DNA from: AC-32 sp963715575
Lineage (GTDB): Bacteria; Actinomycetota; Thermoleophilia; Gaiellales; Gaiellaceae
Reading direction: 5' to 3'
DNA length: 64,000 bases
NCBI GenBank assembly: GCA_963715575.1
Contig: OY970250.1
Coordinates: 1,364,001-1,428,000 of the forward strand
A program made the position numbers and the translations under genes. Each line of letters starts with the position of its first letter. Positions within the stretch are counted from its first letter, which is position 1. Shown here in pieces: positions 9,201 through 16,123 of this stretch. The notes under the pieces are model-generated. The model was not told the DNA's origin. It ran no database searches and was given only the letters and a program-made list of their open reading frames with translations.

Positions 9201-9716
9201 GAGCTGGCACGAGCGTGGGGCGCGCCGAGGCCGATCGGGGTGGCGCTACGCGCGCGCGGCCTGGCCGAGCGCGGGTCCGAGGGGATCGAGACGCTGCGCG
9301 AGTCGGTCATGGTGCTGGAGGGATCGACGGCGCGGCTCGAGCGGGCGCGCTCGCTCATCGCGCTCGGCGCGGCCCTGCGCCGGGCAAACCAACGTAGCGA
9401 TGCGCGCGAGCTGCTGAAGACGGGGCTCGACCTCGCCGTCCGCTCCCGGGCGGTGCCGCTCGTCGAAGAGGCCGAGCAGGAGCTCGCGGCGACCGGGGCG
9501 CGACCTCGCCGGCTGTTGCTCTCCGGCGTCGAGTCGCTCACCGCCAGCGAGCGCCGCGTGGCAGGGTTCGCGGCGGAAGGTCTCTCCAACAAGGACATCG
9601 CGCAGGCGCTCTTCGTGACCACCAAGACCGTCGAGGTGCACCTCAGCAACGTCTACCGCAAGCTCGGGATCGGCTCGCGCAGCGAGCTCCCGCAGGCGCT
9701 GGACGGTGAGGACTGA
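6252..9716 (+). CDS. Class III nucleotide cyclase fused to a LuxR-type STAND ATPase regulator
   Basis: A very long product (about 1150 residues) combines three modules. Residues 15-190 form a class III adenylate/guanylate cyclase domain: FLFTDIEGSTRLL and IDTKGDSFFVVF each give a metal-binding Asp, and VGFAVHQAARIGDAG is the third motif. Next is an AAA/STAND ATPase with Walker A GRAGMGKT and Walker B LVIDDLHWAD, followed by a long helical repeat region like TPRs. The last 65 residues are a LuxR HTH (LTASERRVAGFAAEGLSNKDIA). The start is uncertain: a CTG at 6252 follows AAAGGGA, but the frame is open from 6066. The next gene starts within its stop codon. Confidence 0.85.
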   Translation: MSTPAVREASTALPTGTVTFLFTDIEGSTRLLKKLGRDRYGDVLSTHNRLLRAAFSEGGGIEIDTKGDSFFVVFRSAGSAIEAAAAAQLALAEHQWPEEVQLRVRMGLHTGEASVGTDGYVGFAVHQAARIGDAGHGGQVLLSSTTANLVRHDLPGELGLRDLGPSVLPDFDRPERLFQLEIPGLALEFPPLSTREREKARPRIPRRRTEVQVSSWPLLERDAEVAALQAAVAAATSGAGRVVAIEGRAGMGKTRLVAEARSLAASAGFEVLLARSADLEQEFAYGVVRQLFEPFLASLPPQEREEALAGTAGLSERLFGDEELTGATAGDVSFAVMHGLYWLAANLAARRPTALVIDDLHWADASSLRWLSFLSRRLEGLPLLVVLGLRPPEQSVETGLLTELISDPTVLVIRPASLSEAAVKAMVVQEYGHEPQAEFVAACHSATGGNPLFVRALVAALHGEGVEPVAGNARRAHEIGPEPVTRAVALRLSRLPEEARRFATAAAVLGDGAEQRDVAALAEIDDNQLATLAATMLARSELLRVTTPTVEFSHPVVRAAVYESIEPAQRLLAHRRAADLLHVAGAEPERVAAHLDLVPPSGDAFVVDTLRVAADRALVRGAPEVAVRHLRRALAEPPSAETRIDTLAELGLAEQRVDVLAAAEHLQEALSGTDEPLRHARLALQLGRSLFRLNRGPEAVKVFEQAIERLGGESPELRELLEAELINSAGFDTDVYEVTRSRLDQVDEDALTGDVGRAVMVATLRYFDSRRGIGRERVAALAEPAMLGLLLESMPSVALSCAASALMSAEADAELDRYFETVIATAKKRGELVTLSNMLLFRGLTLAQRGDLEAATQDLRESDELVSYLPSQQGAIYFHSYLADVLTNRGEIDEAEASLATLGLAEEVAESGHLIFFLGARGWVRHARRDFEGAAADFTRLGRCMEAFEMRNPATLAWRSHLALALLGLDRRDEALELAREEVELARAWGAPRPIGVALRARGLAERGSEGIETLRESVMVLEGSTARLERARSLIALGAALRRANQRSDARELLKTGLDLAVRSRAVPLVEEAEQELAATGARPRRLLLSGVESLTASERRVAGFAAEGLSNKDIAQALFVTTKTVEVHLSNVYRKLGIGSRSELPQALDGED

Positions 9717-10141
9717 TGCGGCTCCGGCGCAAGGGGGGCGACGAGCCGGTCCGGCTCGTGCTGGTCGCGACCGACCGCTCCGAGACGGCCGAGCGCGCCG
9801 TGCGCTTCGCGGCCGAGATGGCCGATCGCTACGAGGCCGAGCTGCTCGTCGTGCGCGTGCTGGTCGACAATCCAGGCGACCGGGCCGAGGTGGCGCGTGA
9901 GCTGGACGAGCACGTCGAGACGCTTGCCGGCGAGCGGAAGCGCACGGCGGTCGTCTCCGGCGACGATCCGGCCGAGGCGATCGTCGAGGCGGCGCGGCGC
10001 GAGCAGGCGGACGTGCTCGTGGTCGGCAGCGTCGGCATGAGCGGCCGCAGGGAGTTTCTGTTGCGCAACGTCCCGAACCGTGTCTCGCACAATGCGCCCT
10101 GCACGGTCGTGATCGTCCAAACGCATCGGGACGAGGCGTGA
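9716..10141 (+). CDS. Universal stress protein (UspA family)
   Basis: The 141-residue product has the Usp fold: 'VRLVLVATDRSETAERAVRFAAEMA' at the start, and near the end 'ADVLVVGSVGMSGRREFLLRNVPNRVSHNAPCTVVIV'-type motifs. The ATP-binding signature G-x2-G-x9-G(S/T) is only partly kept: GSVGMSGRREFLLRNVPNRV has no second Gly/Ser pair in the usual place. The start codon overlaps the previous stop (TGATG), so the protein is translationally coupled to the cyclase-LuxR regulator. Confidence 0.85.
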   Translation: MRLRRKGGDEPVRLVLVATDRSETAERAVRFAAEMADRYEAELLVVRVLVDNPGDRAEVARELDEHVETLAGERKRTAVVSGDDPAEAIVEAARREQADVLVVGSVGMSGRREFLLRNVPNRVSHNAPCTVVIVQTHRDEA

Positions 10142-10164
10142 GCCCCCCTGTCCAATCGAGCCAC

Positions 10165-10185
10165 GTCCAGGGTCTGACCCCGGCC
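10165..10185. repeat. Short GGGTCTGACCC palindrome in an intergenic gap
   Basis: The 79-base gap between the stress protein and the ABC1 kinase gene contains GGGTCTGACCC at 10170-10180, a perfect 11-base palindrome around one T, inside AGGGTCTGACCCC. Motifs of this type occur as dispersed REP-like sequences in many bacteria. Only one copy was noticed in this window, so its nature is not proven. Confidence 0.35.
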
Positions 10186-10220
10186 GTGGCCGGCACGGCC
10201 ATGTACGTAGAGGGCAAGGC

Positions 10221-11801
10221 GTGAGCGCGGCGGCCGACCAGCGGCTGCTCGGACGCGCGGCGCGGATCGCGACCGTGCTCGGCAAGTACGGGTTCAACGA
10301 GTCGCGCCGCGACGACGACCCGCCGGAGCTGCGCGCGCGGCGGCTGCGCGAGGCGCTCGAGGAGCTCGGCCCGACCTTCGCCAAGCTCGGCCAGATCCTC
10401 TCCACACGCCCCGATCTGATCCCGCCCGAGGCCGTCGCCGAGCTGGCCGCGCTGCAGGACCGTGTCACCCCGCTCGACGAGAACGCCGTCGTGATGGTGA
10501 TGGAAGAGGAGCTCGGCGTCCCCTGGGAGGACGTCTTCGCCTCGATCGAGCCCGAGCCGCTCGCAGCGGGGACGATCGGCCAGGTGCACCGGGCGGTGCT
10601 CGACAACGGCGAGCGCGTCGTCGTCAAGGTGCAGCGGCCGACCGCGCAGGACGACATCATGCGCGACCTCAGCCTGCTCGAGCTGTTCGCCAAGAAGACC
10701 GGCAACCGCGAGGCGCTGCGCAAGATCGTCGACTTGCCGGCGGCGATCGAGCACCTCTCCGACTCGCTCCGGCGCGAGCTCGACTTCGAGCTCGAGGCCC
10801 AGAACGTCGAGCGCCTGCGCTCCGCGCTGACCGCCTTCCCGCGCCTCGACGCGCCGCGCGTTTACCAGGAGCTCTCGACCAGCCGCCTGCTCGTGCTCGA
10901 GGAGATCCCGGGCGTGCCGGTCCGCGAGATCCCCGAGGGGCCGGCCCGCGGCGAAGCGGCCCGCCAGCTGCTCGAGTGCTACTACCAGCAGATCCTCGTC
11001 GAGGGCTTCTTCCACGCCGACCCCCACCCCGGGAACATGCTCTGGGCCGACGAGAAGATCTTCTTCCTCGACTTCGGCATGGTCGGCGAGCTCTCGCCCG
11101 AGATGCGCGGCCAGCTGCTTTTGCTGCTGCTCGCGTTCTGGCAAGAGGACGTGCCGTTCCTGACCGAGGTCGTGCTGATCATGGCCGGCCCGGAGGCCGA
11201 GGACGCCGACGCGGCAGGGCTCGAGGTCGACCTGACGCATCTGCTGCAGCGCTACCGGCACGCCTCGCTCGGCGAGATCTCGCTCGGCCCGCTGATGCAG
11301 GAGATCGCGCACACCTCGACCCAGCACGGCGTCCGGCTGCCCGCGCCGCTCGTGCTGACGGGCAAGGCGCTCGCGCAGATGCAGCTCGCCGCGACCGAGC
11401 TCGACCCGGAGCTCGACCCGTTCTCGGTCGTCGGCCGCTTCCTGATGAAGAACCTGCTCACGCGCGTCCAGTCGAGCGCCGACCCGAAGCGGCTCTTCTA
11501 CGACGTGCAGAAGCTGAAGGTGCGCGGCGAGCGGCTGGTCGAGTCGTTCGAACGGATCAGCGGCGCGCGGCCCGGGCAGCGGCTGCAGGTCGACATTCGG
11601 GGGATCACGCCGCTTGAACGGACGATCCGGATCGTCGCGCGGCAGCTCGCGCTGGCGATCACGGCCGGCTCGGCCCTCGTCGCCTGCGGCGCGACCGCGG
11701 CCGCGGTGCACGTCGCCCGCTGGGTACCGATCACCCTCGGGGCGGTGGGCGGCGCGCTCGCGCTGGCGCTGCTCCTCGATCTCGCTCGGCGGCGGGTCTA
11801 G
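10221..11801 (+). CDS. ABC1/UbiB/AarF-family atypical protein kinase
   Basis: The 526-residue product has the family landmarks. 'LGPTFAKLGQILSTRPDLIP' near residue 50 is the KxGQ motif. 'AAGTIGQVHRAVLDNGERVVVKVQRP' near 114 is the Ala-rich loop plus catalytic Lys. 'FFHADPHPGNML' near 262 and 'FLDFGMVG' near 283 are the catalytic and metal loops. Two C-terminal membrane helices (ALAITAGSALVACGATAAAV and ITLGAVGGALALALLL) anchor it. Relatives support quinone or lipid metabolism; the target here is unknown. The start is GTG. The stop overlaps the convergent gene in CTAG. Confidence 0.88.
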   Translation: MSAAADQRLLGRAARIATVLGKYGFNESRRDDDPPELRARRLREALEELGPTFAKLGQILSTRPDLIPPEAVAELAALQDRVTPLDENAVVMVMEEELGVPWEDVFASIEPEPLAAGTIGQVHRAVLDNGERVVVKVQRPTAQDDIMRDLSLLELFAKKTGNREALRKIVDLPAAIEHLSDSLRRELDFELEAQNVERLRSALTAFPRLDAPRVYQELSTSRLLVLEEIPGVPVREIPEGPARGEAARQLLECYYQQILVEGFFHADPHPGNMLWADEKIFFLDFGMVGELSPEMRGQLLLLLLAFWQEDVPFLTEVVLIMAGPEAEDADAAGLEVDLTHLLQRYRHASLGEISLGPLMQEIAHTSTQHGVRLPAPLVLTGKALAQMQLAATELDPELDPFSVVGRFLMKNLLTRVQSSADPKRLFYDVQKLKVRGERLVESFERISGARPGQRLQVDIRGITPLERTIRIVARQLALAITAGSALVACGATAAAVHVARWVPITLGAVGGALALALLLDLARRRV

Positions 11802-12946
11802 CGCGGCACGATGAACTGCGCGTTGCCGAGTGCCCGGTAGCGCGCGAAGGAGCGCCGGCCGATGCCCGCCCAGACGTACCAGCGGTACAGCCCCGGTGAC
11901 AGCTGGCGCCGATGGCCTGCCCACTTCCATCTGGCCGGCAGACCGAGGTGATTCCTCGTCGGCCACGAGGCGAAGACGCGCTTCGACCCGCGGTAGAGCT
12001 GAACGTTGTAGTAGCGCGCTCCGCGCACGGCCGGCCAGCGCAGGATCGGTTGCTCCGAGACGCGCGGGACATAGGGGAGCTTCTGCAGGGTCAGGACTTT
12101 CGGCAGGCCCGCCACGACGAGCCGCTTGGAGGCGTTACCTGCCTGGTCGAAGGTCTGCACCGCGTAGGCGTACTCGAGCCCGGGTGCGACCTTCCTGTCC
12201 ATGAAGCTGGCGCCGGTCCCGCGGAAGACGACCGGCTGCTCCTTGCCGCCGCGCGGCCAGCGCTGCACGACGGCCGTGTCTGACGGGCTCGACGACGACC
12301 ACTGCACGAGGTCGGAGCTGCCGGAGCGACCTTCGACGGTCACCTTCTGCAGCACTGGCGCGGTCGCGTCGTAGTTGATCGTCAATGGCGCCACCGCCGA
12401 GTTGCCGGCGTTGTCGGTGCAGCCCCCGCTGATCGCGGCCGCGCCCTGGTCAGGCCCGCCGTAGGTCACAGAAGAGCACGATGCGATGCCGGAGGTGGCA
12501 TCGGTTCCCTGCCAGGCGGCGGCGACCGGATGGTTGTACCAGCCGTTGAAATCCGCAGCTCGGGCGAAGTTCGCGGAAACCGCAGTCGGCGGGTCGGCGT
12601 CGATCTTGATCGGGTGGGTCGTTGTGTCGATCCATGTTCCGTCGCTCAGCTGTATCTGGCACGTTCGAGTTGCGCCGTTGCTTGGGCCGGGAACCTGCGT
12701 CGGGCCGCAGTTCTTGCTGTCGATCACAGGGGCGTTGATCGACCAATACACCACGACGAAGTTGCCGTACTGGTTGCCGCGATACCAACCGTTCGTCCCC
12801 GAAATGCCGTTGATCGTGTACGTGACCGGCAGTCCGTCTGCCGACGCTCCGCTCAGTCCGACCGACACGCACCCAAGGACCACCGCCGCGACCACGAGCC
12901 CTCTTGAGACGGGCTTGGACTGTTTCAGCATCGGGCGGCGACGCAT
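11798..12946 (-). CDS. Secreted multidomain Ig/fibronectin-like protein
   Basis: The roughly 382-residue product has a signal peptide (PVSRGLVVAAVVLGCVSVGLSGASA). The mature protein shows two Ig-like segments with paired Cys and the phrase 'DADPPTAV..' / 'TDNAGNSAVAPLTINYD..AP'. A fibronectin III-like domain follows ('EYAYAVQTFDQAGNAS', then 'ILRWPAVRGARYYNVQLYRG'). The C-terminal module ends 'LSPGLYRWYVWAGIG'. The ATG at 12946 lies 8 bases after AAGGAG. It starts 15 bases after the stop of the membrane-tethered regulator (12962) on the same strand, so the two form an operon pointing away from the repeat-protein operon. Confidence 0.7.
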   Translation of the reverse strand: MRRRPMLKQSKPVSRGLVVAAVVLGCVSVGLSGASADGLPVTYTINGISGTNGWYRGNQYGNFVVVYWSINAPVIDSKNCGPTQVPGPSNGATRTCQIQLSDGTWIDTTTHPIKIDADPPTAVSANFARAADFNGWYNHPVAAAWQGTDATSGIASCSSVTYGGPDQGAAAISGGCTDNAGNSAVAPLTINYDATAPVLQKVTVEGRSGSSDLVQWSSSSPSDTAVVQRWPRGGKEQPVVFRGTGASFMDRKVAPGLEYAYAVQTFDQAGNASKRLVVAGLPKVLTLQKLPYVPRVSEQPILRWPAVRGARYYNVQLYRGSKRVFASWPTRNHLGLPARWKWAGHRRQLSPGLYRWYVWAGIGRRSFARYRALGNAQFIVPR

Positions 12947-12961
12947 TGCCATCACTCCTTG

Positions 12962-13843
12962 CTAGCTGCCGGGAGGCGGAAGAGGCCGGCGGACGGTCGT
13001 GCTCGGCGGCGCGGGAATCGGGCCGGTGCCGGACGGGCTCGAGGCGGAGCTCGTCGAGGCGGGTGTGCTCCGCGCCGACGTTTGCGCAGGTGCGCGGTAG
13101 CTCGCGGCCGCGGAGGTCTCAACCACGGCCATTGACGGGGCACTCGACCGGGACGTGACGTGCTGCCGGTGGCGCGTTGCGCTGGGCGCGCTGCGTTTCG
13201 CGGAATCGTGCGCGGCCCGCGGCTTCACCTGGGTGAACACCGGCCGGATCGACGGCGCGGGTGCCTGCGCCTCGAAGAACTGAGTGTCGCGCGCGAGCTG
13301 CACCCGCCCGGCTCCCGCCGCGGTCAACGCCACGGCGGCCACTCCGAGTGCGGAGACGAGACGTGGCCGTGACCAAACGCTCCAGCGGCGTTTCGGGGTC
13401 GCCGGATGGATCGGATCCGAAGGATCGAGGCCGAGCTCGGCGATCCAGAAGGGGATACCGCCGTACCGGCTGGCCGCGACATAGAGGTCGAGATGCCCGG
13501 CCTCCCGGAACTCTGCCGGTGCCGGCCACGAATCGCGTCCGGCGCAAAAGGCCTCGAGCGCACTCTTGATTCGCTCATGCGTCCAGCGCCGTCGTCCGCC
13601 TCGCCCTGCGGCCGGGGCCTGGACGAGCCGGTAGCGGGTTGCCCGCCCCGCGCCGACGCGCTCGAGAATGCCAGCCTCGACCAGCTCCGCCAGGTCGTAT
13701 GCGGCTTGTGAGCGGCTGACGCCGGCGAGTTCCTCGTACCTCGTGCGCGTGAGGCGCGAGGTGCACTCGGACTTCAGGACGCCCAGGACCCGTTGCTGTG
13801 CTGGCTTGAGCTCGAATCGACCGGTAGAGCGTTGCGGCGGCAC
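12962..13843 (-). CDS. Membrane-tethered DNA-binding protein (winged HTH + HNH-associated repeat + TM + Pro/Ser tail)
   Basis: The 293-residue product starts at GTG 13843 after GGGGAGGGGC; an upstream TTG at 13903 is possible. An N-terminal winged helix-turn-helix (LKPAQQRVLGVLKSE, then YEELAGVSRSQAAYDLAELVEAGILERV) is followed by a segment like the homing-endonuclease-associated repeat (RWTHERIKSALEAFCAG ... AASRYGGIPFWIAELGL). One membrane helix (LVSALGVAAVALTAAGAG) comes next, and the last ~110 residues are low-complexity Pro/Ser/Ala. The layout suggests a cytoplasmic DNA-binding head and an extracytoplasmic tail. It is divergent from the fibre-like operon at 14199 and is a likely regulator of it; this is inferred from position. 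Confidence 0.72.
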   Translation of the reverse strand: MPPQRSTGRFELKPAQQRVLGVLKSECTSRLTRTRYEELAGVSRSQAAYDLAELVEAGILERVGAGRATRYRLVQAPAAGRGGRRRWTHERIKSALEAFCAGRDSWPAPAEFREAGHLDLYVAASRYGGIPFWIAELGLDPSDPIHPATPKRRWSVWSRPRLVSALGVAAVALTAAGAGRVQLARDTQFFEAQAPAPSIRPVFTQVKPRAAHDSAKRSAPSATRHRQHVTSRSSAPSMAVVETSAAASYRAPAQTSARSTPASTSSASSPSGTGPIPAPPSTTVRRPLPPPGS

Positions 13844-14198
13844 CCGCCCCTCCCCATGAGCTGCGGTCAGCCCACTGTAGACCCACTTGCCGCGGTACGT
13901 CAACTCCTAGAGGCCGATCTAGCCTTTCGTTTGTCGTCGATGTCCTACGCGGCCTTCTGCCCGCTCTCTTGGCTAACTGAAAACGCCAGATTCTCAGCGT
14001 CTTTCCCCGCTCATCGGGCGGATTCCCGCTCTTAGTCCAACGCCAATCTTCAAATCGTCCACGTATTACTGTTGATAATTCTCTTTTCAATTCACTGAGA
14101 GAACGTTGTTCATCTGTGCGCACAACGAAATATCCCAAAATTTATGCATTGGAGACTTGAATTCCGAAGAGTAATTCTGCTACGTTCGAGCGCGAGAG
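13844..14198. promoter_or_regulatory. AT-rich divergent promoter region
   Basis: This 355-base gap is markedly richer in A and T than the rest of the window, especially 13900-14190. It separates the membrane-tethered regulator operon from the repeat-protein operon. Runs such as TTGATAATTCTCTTTTCAATTC near 14071 contain -10-like TATAAT-related hexamers. Short open frames on the minus strand here have no ribosome site. No tRNA or clear riboswitch is seen. The region probably holds the promoters of both arms. Confidence 0.5.
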
Positions 14199-15188
14199 AT
14201 GGCGACTCCCGAAACGACCCGGACCCCACGTCGCGTCTGCCGGCACAGTCGGCGGACCGCCTCGGCCGCCGCTCTCTCGGTTGTCGCGGCGCTTGCACTC
14301 GCCGTAACCGGTAACGCCTTCGCGGGCGGGTCGGATCCCCTACCTGACTCGTCCGCGGGGCTTCCAGACGCGGCTGCGCCGCCGGCGAGCTCTGACGAAG
14401 CGTCGTCGCTCGAGGCGGCAACGCAGCAGGCAGCGACCGCGATCGCGAACGCGACCCAAAGCAACGTTCAGAACATCGTCGTCATCATCCGGATCAACAG
14501 CCCCGGCGACGACGTGATCTCGCAGAGCAACACTGCAAGTGCGGGTGCCGCCGCGACGAACACGTCGACGACTCAGCAAGACAGTGGCGCGGGCGCGCCG
14601 GGAGACCAGGCTGAGCCGACCGCTTCGACCAGCGCGCCCGCCGATGACACGGGCGGCGGTGGGACGCCAGCGGCGGGCGCCCCTCCAGCGCCGATGCCGG
14701 CTCAGGACGAGCCTCCCGCCACGACGCTTCCTCCGAGGGTGGCAACACCAGCTCCGGAGCGCGCGCGGCCGCGAGTCACCGCCGTGTCGCGCCCGTCAGG
14801 CGACAGCGGGGACGCCTCGCGCCGAGCTGCAGGCGCTCGGACTGGCAGCAAGCCCAAGCACTACGCGGCCACCTCTGAGGTTGCGCCCCGACAGGCCGCT
14901 GAGGCCGCTCCGCGCTCGGCGAGCGCTCCAAGCGCCCGCAAGAGCCGGCCAACAACGGTGACGCCGGCGCCGGCACCCATAGAAAGGGCCGCAGCACGTG
15001 CCGGCGCCGGCGTACCGCACTTCGTCAGCAGCCTCGCCCCGAGGCCGACGCTGCCCGGCAGCTCTGCCGACGAGGTCGACAGCATCTCGACCGCCGTTCT
15101 CATGGCGCTCTTGGCGGTCGTTCTCGCGATCCTGCTAGGCGTCGGCTCGAGCTACGTCCCGGCGGTCCGCGCACGGGCCTGGCGATGA
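14199..15188 (+). CDS. Proline/alanine-rich membrane-anchored surface protein with N/Q motif
   Basis: The 329-residue product begins with a twin-arginine-looking signal (RRTASAAALSVVAALALAVTGNAFAGG). Residues 75-125 contain a short N/Q-rich stretch (NATQSNVQN, then SQSNTASAGAAATNTSTTQQ) that resembles one repeat of the 751-residue protein encoded at 16124. A long disordered Pro/Ala/Thr region follows, and a C-terminal membrane helix (TAVLMALLAVVLAILLGV) with a short basic tail. The features suggest an anchor or minor subunit for a surface structure. The stop overlaps the next start (ATGA). Confidence 0.62.
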   Translation: MATPETTRTPRRVCRHSRRTASAAALSVVAALALAVTGNAFAGGSDPLPDSSAGLPDAAAPPASSDEASSLEAATQQAATAIANATQSNVQNIVVIIRINSPGDDVISQSNTASAGAAATNTSTTQQDSGAGAPGDQAEPTASTSAPADDTGGGGTPAAGAPPAPMPAQDEPPATTLPPRVATPAPERARPRVTAVSRPSGDSGDASRRAAGARTGSKPKHYAATSEVAPRQAAEAAPRSASAPSARKSRPTTVTPAPAPIERAAARAGAGVPHFVSSLAPRPTLPGSSADEVDSISTAVLMALLAVVLAILLGVGSSYVPAVRARAWR

Positions 15189-16048
15189 CGCCCGTCTGGA
15201 CGATTTCGCTGCGAACGCGCACAGACAGGCAATTTTCAGTTCGCGCATGGGTGCTGGCGGCAGCCGTCTGCGGTGCGTTGGCGGCGCCTGGAGTCGCCCG
15301 GGCTGCGGGCTCTCCTGCCGGCGTGATCGACTTGACGACCACGGTCGACACTGCCCTCGCGCAGGTCGACGCCGTCGCGCCGGGGGCTGGCGCGGCGGCG
15401 GAGCCCGCCGTGATGCAGGCGCTCGGCGCAGCCTCTGCGCTGTCCTCCCTCGCGCGTGGGCCCGCGCCGCCCGCCGGCCCATCTGGCCTCCCTGAGCCCG
15501 CGCTGCCACCCACCGTCACGCCGGCCGTGGTGACGACAAGCGTCGCGGTCCCGGCGTCCGTGCCCCCGACCGCTGTTCCGCCCGCTGTCGACGCCTTCGG
15601 CCCACGCCAGGTGGTGGCGGGGGTCGACCGGCCTGAGCCTGCGGCAACGCTCGCGCGCGCCGTGCCTTCTGCGGCCGCCACCGGCCGTCACGCGAGCCTC
15701 ACTCCGGCGGCCGTCGCTACCGCGCCGACAGCAGTCACCCCCACGACGCCTGGGGCGGCGCCTACCGGGGTGAGGCCGAGCGCCCGTCCCTCGGGCGGGC
15801 GCTCGGCCGGCGGCTCTCCGGCGGGCGCTATTGCGCCTGGGCCGCTGCCACCGACCCCTCCCGGCCCGGAACCCGGACTCACCTCGCCCGGCCAGGGTGG
15901 CGTGCCCGGGCCGCTCCTGCCGCTCCTCGTCGCGGCACTCGCAGCGGCGCTCGCCTTTGCCAGCTTCCCGTTCCTGTCCCGCCGGCTTCCGCGATCGGCC
16001 TTCCGGAAGCCGAGACGGGTTGCGCTCGCCGTCTGGGCCCCCGGCTGA
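15185..16048 (+). CDS. Second Pro/Ala-rich membrane-anchored surface protein
   Basis: The 287-residue product overlaps the preceding gene by four bases and is translationally coupled to it. It has an N-terminal export signal (WVLAAAVCGALAAPGVARA) and a short ordered part (VIDLTTTVDTALAQVDAV). About 150 residues of Ala/Pro/Val/Thr-rich linker follow. A C-terminal helix (LLPLLVAALAAALAFASFPFL) ends in a strongly basic cytoplasmic tail (SRRLPRSAFRKPRR). No family is recognised. Topology and pairing suggest a partner of the protein at 14199, presenting or anchoring an extracellular structure. Confidence 0.6.
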   Translation: MTPVWTISLRTRTDRQFSVRAWVLAAAVCGALAAPGVARAAGSPAGVIDLTTTVDTALAQVDAVAPGAGAAAEPAVMQALGAASALSSLARGPAPPAGPSGLPEPALPPTVTPAVVTTSVAVPASVPPTAVPPAVDAFGPRQVVAGVDRPEPAATLARAVPSAAATGRHASLTPAAVATAPTAVTPTTPGAAPTGVRPSARPSGGRSAGGSPAGAIAPGPLPPTPPGPEPGLTSPGQGGVPGPLLPLLVAALAAALAFASFPFLSRRLPRSAFRKPRRVALAVWAPG

Positions 16049-16123
16049 ACCTCCTTCACCGGCCTACGGAGCGCGCCGTTCTGCGCGGCGCGCAGCAGTC
16101 ACCAATGCCAACGAAGGAGAGAG

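Noticed and set aside
13575..14138. Minus-strand frame across the AT-rich divergent region
   Set aside because: Its first part has no ribosome site and the rest overlaps the regulator gene out of frame; a promoter region is the better explanation.
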